Origin: Azospirillum humicireducens
GTDB lineage: Bacteria > Pseudomonadota > Alphaproteobacteria > Azospirillales > Azospirillaceae
DNA: 59,219 nt
Reading direction: 5' to 3'
NCBI RefSeq assembly: GCF_001639105.2
Contig: NZ_CP028904.1
Coordinates: forward strand, 81,770 to 140,988
The notes under the pieces are model-generated. The model did not search any database, was not told the DNA's origin, and was given only the letters and a program-made list of their open reading frames with translations. This document shows positions 15,698 through 25,130 of the stretch, in pieces (the first letter of the stretch is position 1; every line of letters starts with the position of its first letter). A program made the translations under genes and the position numbers.

Positions 15698-18577
15698 ATG
15701 ACGACCGCCGCAGACGCGACCGCAACCGCCGCAGGCGCAACCGAAGCCCTTGCGGCCGAAAGCTCGGAGGCTGGCCGCGTTCCCGTCATCGACTTCCAGC
15801 AGCCGCCCGTGGCGCTCGAACCCGCCGGGTCGGTGTGGTTCCTGGAGCAGGGCGAGGCGGACATCTTCGCCGTCGCCGCCATGGGCGCCAATGCCGGATC
15901 CCGCCTGTTCCTGGGACGGTTGCCGGCCGGCAGCCTTCTCGTCGGCATCGACGCCTTCATGCAGGGGCTGATCGCGGTGCCGGCCGCCGGTTCCAGGCTG
16001 GAGACCGTCGCCGATCCGCTGGAGGAGATCGAACCGGACGCTCTGCTGGCCGGGATGGAATCCTGGTCGTCCACGCTGATTTCCGGCATCGCCGCCATCC
16101 TCTGGCACCCTGAGCGCATCGACCGGCAGGCGCGGTCCGGCACGGCGGCCGACCTGGCCGAATCCCAGCTTGTGATGGTGCAGGAAGCCGGATTGTGGTG
16201 CGCGGTGCCGGCGCCCGGCGCCCTGCTGCTGGAGCAGGAGATGGTCCAGGGCATCATGCCGCTGCCGCCGCGCGCCTGGCTGAAGGCGGCGGGGCCGATG
16301 CGCATCGTCTTCGGCCGCCGTCCTCTGCACCGCGACCTGCCGGCCGCGCTGACCGGCATCCATGCCCTGACCGCCGCCTGCGGCGAGATGCTGATGGGCG
16401 CCCGCGGTCTGGCCGAGGCCGACGAGGCCGGGCGCCTGTCGCTGCGTGGCGCGCGCGAGGCGGAGGAGGGCGAACGCTTCGTCCATCTGGCCGGCCGCCT
16501 GCTCGACCATGCCCGCAAGGTGCCGGCACGGTCGGACGGCGGTGGCCATCACGACCCGCTGTTCGCAGCGATGAGAGCGGTTGCCGCCCGCACCAACCCG
16601 CGCCTGCGGTTGCGCCGGCCGACTCTGCTGCGTGAGCGCGACCTCGACGTCCAGCCGACGATGGAGGAGATCGCCCGTGCCTCCGGCCTGCACATCCGTC
16701 CGGTGACGCTGATGGAGGGCTGGTGGCGCCGTCCGCTCGGTCCGTTGGTCGGGGCGAGGCTGGACGGCATGCCGGTCGCGCTTCTGCCGAGCCGGCGCGG
16801 CTACGAACTGCTGGCCGGCGAGGATACAAAGCCGGAGGCGGTCACCGCGCAGGTCGCCGCGGGCCTGTCCCCTTCGGCCTGGACCATGGTGGAGCCGCTG
16901 CCGGACCGTCCGCAAACGGTCGGATCGCTGATGCGCTTCGTGCGGACGCCGCCGGCCTTCTGGCTGCTGACGCTGGCGGTGGCCGCCCTGGGCGCGCTGC
17001 TCGGCCTCGCCATGCCGTTCGGGATGAAGTTCGCCTTCTCGTCGCTGGTGCCGGCGCGCGACCATGCCGGTCTGTTCGAACTGGGCATCCTGCTGGGCGC
17101 GGTGGCCGCTGTCACGCTGGTGATCCAGCTCGTCGGCGAGGTGACGCGTCAGAGCATGCAGACCATGCGCGAGGCCGGGCTGCATGCCGGCCTGTGGGAC
17201 CGTGTGCTGCGGCTGCCCATGCCGGTTCTGCGCCAGCATTCCGCGGGCGACATGGCGGCGCGGGTGGGCATGGCGATGGCATTGCCGCTGGCTGCCCAGG
17301 GGTTCATGGTCGCCGGCATCGGGACCGGCGCGGTGCTGATGGCCAGCATCTTCGCCATGGCGTCCTTCCATGGCGGCGGCGCGGTGGTGGCGCTGCTGGC
17401 GCTGGCGGTCCAGCTCGGGCTGGCGGCCCTGTCGGCGGTGCTGCGGGCGCGGGTCTACAAGCTGGGCGAGGCGCTGAACGGGCAGGCCGATTCCCTGGCG
17501 ATGCAGTTCCTGACCGGCATCGCCAAGCTGCGTCTGGCCGCCGCCGAGCACTGGGCGCTGGCCCATTGGGCCGAGCGTTTCATCGGCATGCGCGAGAAGC
17601 GCATGGAGGTGCAGGAGATCGAGGGCCGCATGGCGGCGGTCAACTCCGCCCTGCCGGTGCTGGCGATGGCGGCACTGTTCCTGGTCTTCCATGCCGCCGG
17701 GACCGACAGCGCCAGCATCGTCGCGATGATGACCGCCTATATGATCGCCAACGGGGCGGCGGCGGCGCTGGGTGACAGCTTCGGCGCCTTCTATCAGGTC
17801 TATGCCGCCCGCGGCTTCGCCGATCCGGTGTTGCAGTGCGCGCCGGAACCGGCGCTGGGGCGCATCGATCCCGGTCGGCTGTCCGGCCGGATCGCGGTCA
17901 GCGGGCTGTATTTCAACTATGCCCAGGCGGAAACCCCTGTTTTCGCCAACCTGAATCTGACCATCGCCGCCGGCGAGTATGTGGCCATCCTCGGCCGGTC
18001 CGGCTGCGGCAAATCCACCCTTGTCCGGCTGCTGCTGGGGCTGGAGCGGCCGCGGGTGGGCAGCATCACCTATGACGGCAACGATCTGTCCTCGCTCGAC
18101 CTGGGGCTGTTGCGGCGGCGGGTCGGCACGGTGCTGCAGGGGGCGCAGCTGCCGCCGGGTGCGCTGATCGATGTGGTGCGCGGCCTGAGCGATGCGACCG
18201 AGGCGGAAATCTGGGACGCGCTGGCGGCATCGGCCATCGCCGACGAGATCCGGGCGATGCCGCTGGGCGTGCGCACCCCCATCGCCGATGCGTCGCGCAC
18301 GCTGTCGGGCGGGCAGGTGCAGCGGCTGCTTCTTGCCCGCGCGCTGGTGACCAAGCCCGACGTGCTGATCCTCGACGAGGCGACCAGCGCGCTCGACAAC
18401 GCCACCCAGGCCGCGACCATCCGCACCCTGACCTCGCTGGACTGCACCCGGATCGTCATCGCCCACCGGCTGGAGACCATCCGCGGCGCCGACCGGATCC
18501 TGATCCTGGACGGCGGCCGCGTCGCCCATGCCGGCCGCTTCGCCGACCTGCAGGCCCGTGGGCTGCTGGGGGCGTAG
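15698..18577 (+). CDS. NHLM-family second ABC ATPase/permease subunit
   Basis: A 959-residue partner of the peptidase transporter. The first 390 residues lack a C39 catalytic triad and form the extra domain typical of the long NHLM ATP-binding subunit. A permease follows (about 420-690), then an ATPase with Walker A LGRSGCGKST (near 770), signature LSGGQVQRLLLARAL, Walker B VLILDEATSALD and H-loop VIAHR. It probably forms a heterodimer with the upstream subunit. It begins 15 bases after that gene and ends five bases before the convergent FAD oxidoreductase, closing the export locus. Confidence 0.92.
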   Translation: MTTAADATATAAGATEALAAESSEAGRVPVIDFQQPPVALEPAGSVWFLEQGEADIFAVAAMGANAGSRLFLGRLPAGSLLVGIDAFMQGLIAVPAAGSRLETVADPLEEIEPDALLAGMESWSSTLISGIAAILWHPERIDRQARSGTAADLAESQLVMVQEAGLWCAVPAPGALLLEQEMVQGIMPLPPRAWLKAAGPMRIVFGRRPLHRDLPAALTGIHALTAACGEMLMGARGLAEADEAGRLSLRGAREAEEGERFVHLAGRLLDHARKVPARSDGGGHHDPLFAAMRAVAARTNPRLRLRRPTLLRERDLDVQPTMEEIARASGLHIRPVTLMEGWWRRPLGPLVGARLDGMPVALLPSRRGYELLAGEDTKPEAVTAQVAAGLSPSAWTMVEPLPDRPQTVGSLMRFVRTPPAFWLLTLAVAALGALLGLAMPFGMKFAFSSLVPARDHAGLFELGILLGAVAAVTLVIQLVGEVTRQSMQTMREAGLHAGLWDRVLRLPMPVLRQHSAGDMAARVGMAMALPLAAQGFMVAGIGTGAVLMASIFAMASFHGGGAVVALLALAVQLGLAALSAVLRARVYKLGEALNGQADSLAMQFLTGIAKLRLAAAEHWALAHWAERFIGMREKRMEVQEIEGRMAAVNSALPVLAMAALFLVFHAAGTDSASIVAMMTAYMIANGAAAALGDSFGAFYQVYAARGFADPVLQCAPEPALGRIDPGRLSGRIAVSGLYFNYAQAETPVFANLNLTIAAGEYVAILGRSGCGKSTLVRLLLGLERPRVGSITYDGNDLSSLDLGLLRRRVGTVLQGAQLPPGALIDVVRGLSDATEAEIWDALAASAIADEIRAMPLGVRTPIADASRTLSGGQVQRLLLARALVTKPDVLILDEATSALDNATQAATIRTLTSLDCTRIVIAHRLETIRGADRILILDGGRVAHAGRFADLQARGLLGA

Positions 18578-18582
18578 CGCCT

Positions 18583-19887
18583 TCAGCCCGTCCGGTCCAG
18601 CCGCCGCAGGTGCAGCATGTAGAGTCGTGCGAAGCGGGTTATCAGATCGTGGAAGGGAAGCGGTTTGACTGCCGTGAAGGGCAGGGCCAGATCCCGCGGC
18701 CGGGCACCGGTCGCTTGGCGGGCGAGTTCCCGCCCCACCGCGGTGCCGAGCGCCATGCCGCGGCCATTGTAGCCGACCGCCCCGACCACACCGGGAGCCA
18801 GTTCGTGGAAATGGGGGCGGAAATCGGCGGTCATCGCCAGATGGCCGCTCCAGCTCCGGGCGATTGCCGGATCGCCGGCCTGGGGGAAGACACGGCGGAT
18901 GCGTTCGCACACCCGCTCGCGCGCCCGTGCTTCGGCATTGGCGGAGCGGACCAGGGTGCAGCCTGAAACCAGCCGGTTGTCGGCGGTCCATCGGAAGAAA
19001 TGCAGGTCGCCACGCGTGTCGCTGCAGGCCATGTCCGAGGGAAGCACGCTGTCGCGCAGCCGGGCCGGCAGCGGTTCCGTCACCATCTGGAAATTCAGCA
19101 CCGGCACGATGGAGCGTCGAAGGCCGGGCCAGAGGTCGTCGGTATAGGCATTCGTCGCCAGCACCACGCGGTCGGCGGTCACGCTTCCCTGCGGCGTCGC
19201 CAGCCGCCAGCCGCCGCCGGCGCGTTCGATCGCCGTGACGGGGGAGGAGCCGTGGATCCGCACACCCAGGCCGATGGCGGCGCGCGCCAGTTCACGGGCC
19301 AGCGCCAGCGGGTTCACATGGCCGCCAGTGGGGGCGACCATCGCCCCGTGCCAGAAGCCGGTGCCGAGCGCCCGTTCGGTCTGGGCGGCGTCGAGCAGGT
19401 CGACCTCCGCCCCCAGCGCCCGCCATTGCGCGACCCGCTTCTCCACCGCCGGCATGCGGCCGGGCCGGTGGGCCGGCTGGATCCAGCCCTTTTGCACCCC
19501 CTCGCAGCGGATCTGGTAGCGCCGGATCAGGTCGAAGACCAGTTCGGCGGACCCGCCGACCATGCGGGCCAGCGCCGTCCCCATCTCCTCCCCATAGGCG
19601 GAGGTCAGGTTCGCCGGGTCGAGGCGGGACAGGGTCGGAATGATCTGGCCGTTGTTGCGGCCCGACCCGCCGAAACCGGGTTCCTGCGCCTCCAGCACGA
19701 CGGCGCGCACCCCCTGTTCGGCAAGATGGATCGCGGCGGACAGGCCGGTCACGCCCGCGCCGACGATGGCGACGTCGGCCCGCACCGCCTCCTCCAGCGG
19801 CGGGATGTCCGGTGCGGCCACCGCGGTCGCCGCCCAATGGGAGTCGGGCATGGGCTGATGGGACCGGGCCTGCTGAAGCATGGTCAT
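18583..19887 (-). CDS. DAO-family FAD-dependent oxidoreductase
   Basis: A 434-residue flavoenzyme with an N-terminal Rossmann motif (VAIVGAGVTGLSAAIHLAEQG) and the GxGSGRNNGQIIPTLS region of the D-amino-acid oxidase/PuuB family, ending with YNGRGMALGTAVG. Relatives oxidise amines such as gamma-glutamylputrescine or secondary amino acids. The chosen ATG (19887) overlaps the M20 amidohydrolase stop as ATGA; a longer frame upstream would run into that gene. It is the last gene of the cysteine/thiazoline operon, so a cyclic or D-form sulfur amino acid is a plausible substrate, but this is inference. Confidence 0.85.
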   Translation of the reverse strand: MTMLQQARSHQPMPDSHWAATAVAAPDIPPLEEAVRADVAIVGAGVTGLSAAIHLAEQGVRAVVLEAQEPGFGGSGRNNGQIIPTLSRLDPANLTSAYGEEMGTALARMVGGSAELVFDLIRRYQIRCEGVQKGWIQPAHRPGRMPAVEKRVAQWRALGAEVDLLDAAQTERALGTGFWHGAMVAPTGGHVNPLALARELARAAIGLGVRIHGSSPVTAIERAGGGWRLATPQGSVTADRVVLATNAYTDDLWPGLRRSIVPVLNFQMVTEPLPARLRDSVLPSDMACSDTRGDLHFFRWTADNRLVSGCTLVRSANAEARARERVCERIRRVFPQAGDPAIARSWSGHLAMTADFRPHFHELAPGVVGAVGYNGRGMALGTAVGRELARQATGARPRDLALPFTAVKPLPFHDLITRFARLYMLHLRRLDRTG

Positions 19888-21083
19888 TGCGCGGCCTCCG
19901 CCGGGAGCAGCGCCTTCGCCAGCGCCACCCAATAGCTGGCGCCGATGGCGAGGTTCGCATCGTTGAAGTCGTAGGCCGGATTGTGCAGCAGGCAGCCGCC
20001 CTCGGCCGGTCCGTTGCCGAGCCAGATGTAGCAGCCCGGCCGCTGCTTCAGCATGAAGGCGAAATCCTCGGCGCCCATCGACGGCATGGGATCGTGGTCG
20101 ATGTTCTCCTCCCCGACCAGGGCCGCGGCCACCCCGGCGCACAGGGCGGTTTCCGCCGGGCTGTTGACGGTCGCCGGATAGCGCCGCTCGTAGCGCACGC
20201 TGGCGCTGCAGCCGAAGGAGGCGGCGGTGTGTTCCGCCAATGTCCTCAGACGCGCCTCCACCATATCCTGCACGCTCTCCTTGAAGGCGCGCACGGTGCC
20301 GCGCAGCGTGACGTCGGACGGGATGACGTTCCAGGTGTCGCCACCGAAGATCCAGGTCGGCGACACCACCGCGCTGTCCAGCGGGTGCAGGCTGCGGCCG
20401 GGGATGGTCTGCAGCGCGGTCAGCAGATGGCCGGCAGCGGTGACGGGGTCGTTGCCCATGTGGGGCATGGCGGCGTGGCTGCCCTTGCCGTGGATCACCA
20501 CCTCGAAGATGTCGTAGCTGCCCATCATCGGCCCCGGACGGAGCGCGATCTGCCCCAGCGGCAGGCCCGGCCAGTTGTGCATGCCGTAGACGCCTTCCAC
20601 CGGGAAACGCTCGAACAGCCCGTCGGCGATCATCTCGCGGGCGCCGCCCTCATTCTCCTCCGCCGGCTGGAAGATGACATGCAGCGTTCCGGCGAAATCG
20701 GGATCCTCGGCCAGGATCTTCGTGGCTCCCAGCAGCATGGTCGTGTGGCCGTCATGGCCGCAGGCATGCATCCGGCCCGGATTGACCGAGCGGTGGGCGA
20801 AGCCGTTCGTCTCCTGGATGTGCAGGGCGTCCATGTCGGCCCGCAGCGCGATGGCGCGGTTGCCGGGACGCCGCCCCTTCAGCGTGCCGACCACGCCGGT
20901 GCGGCCCAGCCCCGTCGCCACCTCCAGGCCGAAGTCGCGCAGCTTGGCGGCGACGAAGGCGGCGGTCTCATGCTCCTCGAAGGCGGTTTCGGGATGGGCG
21001 TGCAGATGGTGCCGCCAGCGCCGCATTTCGGGCGCCAACGCCTCGGCGGCCGGGTCCAGGCGGACAGTCGCGGGAATGGTCAT
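19884..21083 (-). CDS. M20-family amidohydrolase (N-acyl/N-carbamoyl amino acid type)
   Basis: A 399-residue metal-dependent amidohydrolase of the AbgB/aminoacylase branch of M20. Metal-site motifs are RADMDALHIQE, HACGHDGHTTMLLGA (C108, H110) and QPAEENEGG (E142/E143), followed by the lid domain (HGKGSHAAMPH) and a late MGAEDFAFML. It is coupled by ATGA to the ATC-hydrolase-family gene before it and the FAD oxidoreductase after it. In the known route 2-aminothiazoline-4-carboxylate is opened to N-carbamoyl-L-cysteine and then cut to cysteine, so this enzyme may do the second step; N-acyl-cysteine deacylation is an alternative. Confidence 0.87.
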   Translation of the reverse strand: MTIPATVRLDPAAEALAPEMRRWRHHLHAHPETAFEEHETAAFVAAKLRDFGLEVATGLGRTGVVGTLKGRRPGNRAIALRADMDALHIQETNGFAHRSVNPGRMHACGHDGHTTMLLGATKILAEDPDFAGTLHVIFQPAEENEGGAREMIADGLFERFPVEGVYGMHNWPGLPLGQIALRPGPMMGSYDIFEVVIHGKGSHAAMPHMGNDPVTAAGHLLTALQTIPGRSLHPLDSAVVSPTWIFGGDTWNVIPSDVTLRGTVRAFKESVQDMVEARLRTLAEHTAASFGCSASVRYERRYPATVNSPAETALCAGVAAALVGEENIDHDPMPSMGAEDFAFMLKQRPGCYIWLGNGPAEGGCLLHNPAYDFNDANLAIGASYWVALAKALLPAEAAQ

Positions 21084-21631
21084 TCCGGGGTCTCCATGCT
21101 GCCGCTTGCGGGCAGGCTGTAGCGGAAGTCGCAGTGGCTGTCGCCCTGCATGATGGTCCTGGTCCGGGTGAAGCGGGCATCCGGCAGGTAGCCGCACATG
21201 AATTCGCCATCGCGGTTGCACGACAGGATGTCGCCGATCTCCTGCACGCCCATCTCGCGGTAGCTCTCCGCATAGCGGCACCGGGTGACGTTGAAGCCCA
21301 GCCGGTCCGGCGTGCTTTCGACCACCTCCAGCCGCAGGGCGTCGCCGGCGGTCCATAGGGCGAGCCGGTCGCGGAAGGTGGCCAGATCGGCGGTGCCGCG
21401 GGTGGCGCGGTCCTCCGCCGCCATGGCGGCGCCGGCCTCGCGCGCCATCGTCTCTATGGCGCGGGCGAGCACGGCCCGCGCCCGCTCCCGCCCGATCTCG
21501 GGCACCAGCTGGTCGTACAGCGCCTTGGCGAAGGCCGCCTCGACGCGCCGTCGGTCCAGGATCGGCATGGCGTGGAGCGATGGCGCGGCCGGCGCGGCAG
21601 GGATGGGAGGGGTTGCGTCGCTGTGGGTCAT
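21080..21631 (-). CDS. L-2-amino-thiazoline-4-carboxylic acid hydrolase family protein (copy 2)
   Basis: A 183-residue protein of the ATC-hydrolase family, which opens the thiazoline ring of 2-amino-thiazoline-4-carboxylate to give N-carbamoyl-cysteine. Conserved features seen are NVTRCRYAESYREMG, IGDILSCNRDGEFMCGY, FTRTRTIMQG and HCDFRY. It sits 15 bases after livF and overlaps the M20 gene by ATGA, so it belongs to the same operon. It differs strongly from the second family member at 26412-26909, suggesting different substrates or a heteromeric enzyme. Family call is good; substrate is inferred. Confidence 0.83.
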   Translation of the reverse strand: MTHSDATPPIPAAPAAPSLHAMPILDRRRVEAAFAKALYDQLVPEIGRERARAVLARAIETMAREAGAAMAAEDRATRGTADLATFRDRLALWTAGDALRLEVVESTPDRLGFNVTRCRYAESYREMGVQEIGDILSCNRDGEFMCGYLPDARFTRTRTIMQGDSHCDFRYSLPASGSMETPE

Positions 21632-21646
21632 CGGTCCGCTCCTTCT

Positions 21647-22402
21647 TCAGCCGCCGAGATAGGCCGCCCGGACTCGCGGGTCGGCCGCAAGGTCAGCGGC
21701 ACTGCCGGACAGCGTAACCCGGCCCGCCTCCATCACGTAGGCATGATCGGCGACGCGCAGCGCGGCGCGGGCATTCTGTTCCACCAGCAGGATGGAGGTG
21801 CCTTCGCCGCGGATCCGCGTCAGCAGGTCGAAGATCTGCTTCACGACCATCGGCGCCAGTCCGAGCGACGGCTCGTCCAGCAGCAGAAGCCGCGGCTTCG
21901 ACATCAGGGCGCGGGCGATGCACAGCATCTGCTGTTCGCCGCCCGACAGCGAGCCGGCCTTCTGGGTCAGCCGTTCGCGCAAGCGGGGAAACAGGTCCAG
22001 CATCTCCTCCATTCGTGCGGCGCGGTCGTGGCGCAGGGCCCGCCCGCCCAGCAGCAGGTTCTCCCGAACCGTCATGGTGCCGAAGATCTGCCGCCCTTCG
22101 GGCGCCTGGGCCAGCCCGCGCCGCACCACCTCGTGGCTCGGGCTGTCGGTCAGGTCGCGGCCGTCGAACACGGTGGCGCCGCCGCTGCTGCGGTAGATGC
22201 CGGACAGTGCGCGCATCAGTGTGGTCTTGCCAACGCCGTTGGCGCCCAGCACGGCGACGATGGCGCCCTCGGCGACGTCGAGCGAGACGCCGCGCAGGAT
22301 CTCCTGCGACCCCATCCGCACCGTCAGGTCGCGGACCTCCAGGATGCGACGGACGGCGTGGGCGGCGGCCGGGGCGGGGGCGTGAACTCCGTCAAGCGGC
22401 AT
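21647..22402 (-). CDS. livF: Branched-chain-type ABC transporter ATPase LivF
   Basis: A 251-residue ATPase with Walker A LGANGVGKTT, Q-loop, signature LSGGEQQMLCIARAL and Walker B LLLLDEPSLGLAP, the last a LivF hallmark. It is the second ATP-binding subunit of the HAAT-type importer and overlaps livG by 11 bases. Such importers take up amino acids and related compounds; here the neighbours point to a sulfur-containing amino acid or thiazoline. Confidence 0.94.
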   Translation of the reverse strand: MPLDGVHAPAPAAAHAVRRILEVRDLTVRMGSQEILRGVSLDVAEGAIVAVLGANGVGKTTLMRALSGIYRSSGGATVFDGRDLTDSPSHEVVRRGLAQAPEGRQIFGTMTVRENLLLGGRALRHDRAARMEEMLDLFPRLRERLTQKAGSLSGGEQQMLCIARALMSKPRLLLLDEPSLGLAPMVVKQIFDLLTRIRGEGTSILLVEQNARAALRVADHAYVMEAGRVTLSGSAADLAADPRVRAAYLGG

Positions 22403-23159
22403 CGTCTTCCACTCCCAGATAGGCTTCGAGGACGGCGGGGTCGCGCTGGACCTCGTCGGGCGTGCCGTCGGCGATCTTGCGGCCCGAGGCCAGCACGATG
22501 ACCCGGCTGCAGCTTCCCATCACCAGCCCCATGTCGTGCTCGACCAGCAGGACGGTCATGCCGCCGGCATGCAGGCGGCGGATGAAGGCCGCCAGCTCGG
22601 CCGTTTCGGTGTCGTTCAGCCCGGCGGCCGGCTCGTCGAGGATCAGCAGCCGGGGCGAGGTCGCCAGCGCGCGGGCGATCTCCAGATACTTGCGCTTGCC
22701 GTAGGAGAGGTTGGCGGCGATCTCCCCGGCCTGATCGGCCAGCCCGACCCGTTCGAGCGCTTCCCAGCTGCGCTCGCTGACCGCGCGGCTGCGGGCGCCG
22801 CCATTGACCAGGGCCTGCCAGGGCGACTGGCCGGACCGGCCCACAGCGCCGACGGACACGTTGTCGAACACCGTCATCGTCGGGAAGACGCGCAGGTTCT
22901 GGAAGGTGCGGCCCATCCCCATGCGGGCGATTTGCCAGGGCTTGCACCCGGTGATGTCGCGCCCGGCGAAGGTCACGCTGCCCTCCGATGGCGGCGTGAA
23001 GCCGGTGATCAGGTTGAACAGGGTGGTCTTGCCGGCGCCGTTCGGGCCGATCAGCCCGACCAGCTCGCCCTCGGCGATGGCGGCGCTGACGTCGCCGACC
23101 GCCAGCAGGCCGCCGAAGCGCCGCGTCAGACCCTGGATGTTCAGAAGTGTGTCGCTCAT
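22392..23159 (-). CDS. livG: Branched-chain-type ABC transporter ATPase LivG
   Basis: A 255-residue ATPase with Walker A IGPNGAGKTTLFN, the LivG-typical GMGRTFQNLRVF segment, signature LSYGKRKYLEIARAL, Walker B LLILDEPAAGLN and EHDMGLVM. The ATG at 23159 gives the normal N-terminus; a much longer frame upstream is a shadow of livM. It is 8 bases after livM and overlaps livF. Confidence 0.94.
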   Translation of the reverse strand: MSDTLLNIQGLTRRFGGLLAVGDVSAAIAEGELVGLIGPNGAGKTTLFNLITGFTPPSEGSVTFAGRDITGCKPWQIARMGMGRTFQNLRVFPTMTVFDNVSVGAVGRSGQSPWQALVNGGARSRAVSERSWEALERVGLADQAGEIAANLSYGKRKYLEIARALATSPRLLILDEPAAGLNDTETAELAAFIRRLHAGGMTVLLVEHDMGLVMGSCSRVIVLASGRKIADGTPDEVQRDPAVLEAYLGVEDDAA

Positions 23160-23167
23160 GGTCAGCC

Positions 23168-24232
23168 TCACTTCCAGCCGACCGGCTTGCCGCCGGCGAC
23201 GTTGGCCCAGCCACGGGCGAAGGCGCGGCGGACGAAGCCGAGCGCGACGCCTTCGGTCAACATGCCCTTCGGCAGCAGCAGGATGGACAGGAACATCGTC
23301 ACCCCCACGGCGATCATGCGGTAGTCGCCGATGCCGCGGAGCGCCTCGGGCAGGACGATCATGAACAGGGCGCCGACAACCGCGCCGGGCAGGCTGCCCA
23401 ACCCGCCGACCACGACCATCGCCAGGATCAGGATCGATTCCATGAAGCGGAAATTGTCCGGCGCGATGTAGGCGGAGGTGTGCGCCAGCAGCGCTCCGGC
23501 GATGCCGGCGAAGAAGGTGGCGACGACGAAGGATTCGATCTTCAGCCGCACCACGTCGACTCCCATGCTGTCGGCGCACTGGTCGTCCTCGCGCAGGGCC
23601 CGCAGCGCATTGCCGTAGTAGGAATGGGTCAGCCGGTGCAGCACCCAGAGGCTGGCGACGGCGATCGCGGCCACCACCAGATAGCGGCTGAGCAGCGTGT
23701 CGGCCTGCCAGCCGAACAGCTCGACCGGCGGGATGCCGCGGATTCCCATCGGCCCGCGGGTCAGGTCCACCCAGTTCAGCAGGATCACGTAGATCATCTC
23801 GCCGATGCCGAGCGTGGCGACGGCGAAATAGATGCTGACCAGCCTCATGGTCGGCAGGGCCACCAGAAGGCCGAACAGCGCGGCGATCAGCCCGGCTGCG
23901 GGTAGGGTGACGATGAAGGGCAGGCCGAGCTTCGTCGACAGCAGTGCGGCGGCATAGGCGCCGATGCCGTAGAAGGCGGCGTGTCCGATCGACAGCAGTC
24001 CGGCCGTTCCGGTGACATGGTTCAGGCTGGCCGACAGGATGACGAAGATCATCGCCGTGATGGCGATCTGGGCGAGGTAGCTGGATCCCGTCGCGGCGAT
24101 GGCGGCCGGCACCGCGCCGAAGGCGACGGCCAGCAGCAGAAGGGTCCAGCCATGCTGCCGGCCGCGCCATGCGGCGGCGGGCAGCGCCCCGGTGTCCGGC
24201 ATCGGCCGGGCGTCAGGCACGTTCACGTCCAT
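23168..24232 (-). CDS. livM: Branched-chain-type ABC transporter permease LivM
   Basis: A 354-residue permease with about ten membrane helices. Family signatures are the early LSIGHAAFYGIGAYAAA segment, the ATLGIGEMIYVILLNW helix and the cytoplasmic loop ALREDDQCADSMGVDV that contacts the ATPase. It overlaps the end of livH by 20 bases. It pairs with LivH to form the channel of the importer. Confidence 0.94.
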   Translation of the reverse strand: MDVNVPDARPMPDTGALPAAAWRGRQHGWTLLLLAVAFGAVPAAIAATGSSYLAQIAITAMIFVILSASLNHVTGTAGLLSIGHAAFYGIGAYAAALLSTKLGLPFIVTLPAAGLIAALFGLLVALPTMRLVSIYFAVATLGIGEMIYVILLNWVDLTRGPMGIRGIPPVELFGWQADTLLSRYLVVAAIAVASLWVLHRLTHSYYGNALRALREDDQCADSMGVDVVRLKIESFVVATFFAGIAGALLAHTSAYIAPDNFRFMESILILAMVVVGGLGSLPGAVVGALFMIVLPEALRGIGDYRMIAVGVTMFLSILLLPKGMLTEGVALGFVRRAFARGWANVAGGKPVGWK

Positions 24233-25130
24233 GTCCGAACAATCCTTGCGGGAAGAAGACCAGCGTGACGACCAGAAGGCTGTAGGTGATCAGGTCCTTC
24301 CAGCCGCTGGAGAGGAATTCGGTGGCGATGCTCTCCGACACGCCGAGCAGAAGCGCGCAGGCGACCGCTCCTGGAATGCTGGACAGCCCGCCCATCACCA
24401 TGGCGACGAAGGCCTTGACGCCGGGTGCGAACCCCATATGCGGCGAGATTGCGCCGTCATAGAGCCCGACCAGGATTCCCGCCGTCGCCCCAAGCATCGA
24501 TCCGACGGCGAAGGTGGTGACGATGGTGCGGTCGGTGTCGATGCCGACATAGCGCGCCCCCAGCTGGTTGTTGGAGACCGCCCGGATGCCCAGCCCGGTC
24601 TGGGTGCGGTAGAGCAGGAACTGCAGGGCGCCCAGCATCACGGCGGAGGTGGCGAAGATCACCAGGCTGCCGCTGGCGACCATCACCGGACCGATGGCGA
24701 CCGGTCTTTGCAGAAGATAGCCGGCCGGAATGCCCTGCATGTCGCCGCCGAACAGGTGCATCATCACCTCCCGCGTCACGATGGACACGGCCAGCGAGGA
24801 CAGCAGGGTCGCTTCGCGCATGGCGCGGGATTTCTGGCTCGCCTCGTCGTTGAAGCGGCGGAAGGGGCGGAAGGCGATGCGCTCCAGCCCGACTCCCGCC
24901 AGCGCGCCGGCCGCCAGGACCAGCGGCACCACCGCCAGCAGCGGCGGGGCGAAGGCGGTGATGACCATCAGCCCGACGAAGGCGCCGACGGTATAGACCT
25001 CGCCATGGGCGAAGTTGACGACGTTGAGCACACCGAAGATCAGCGTGAAGCCGATCGCCATCAGGGCATAGACGCAGCCGATGGACAGGCCGTTGATGAC
25101 CTGCTGCAAGAAGAAGATGTCGAAAACCAT
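24213..25130 (-). CDS. livH: Branched-chain-type ABC transporter permease LivH
   Basis: A 305-residue permease with about eight membrane helices. It shows the LivH features INGLSIGCVYALMAIGFTLIFGVLNVVNFAHGE (start region), the GLGIRAVSNNQLGARYVGID loop and a late GGLSSIPGAV. It follows livK after a 116-base gap and overlaps livM, so all transport genes appear co-transcribed. Confidence 0.94.
   Translation of the reverse strand: MVFDIFFLQQVINGLSIGCVYALMAIGFTLIFGVLNVVNFAHGEVYTVGAFVGLMVITAFAPPLLAVVPLVLAAGALAGVGLERIAFRPFRRFNDEASQKSRAMREATLLSSLAVSIVTREVMMHLFGGDMQGIPAGYLLQRPVAIGPVMVASGSLVIFATSAVMLGALQFLLYRTQTGLGIRAVSNNQLGARYVGIDTDRTIVTTFAVGSMLGATAGILVGLYDGAISPHMGFAPGVKAFVAMVMGGLSSIPGAVACALLLGVSESIATEFLSSGWKDLITYSLLVVTLVFFPQGLFGHGRERA

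Noticed and set aside
15080..18991. 1303-codon minus-strand frame opposite the NHLM ATPases
   Set aside because: It has no family motifs and covers well-defined ABC transporter genes on the plus strand; high GC removes stops from this frame.
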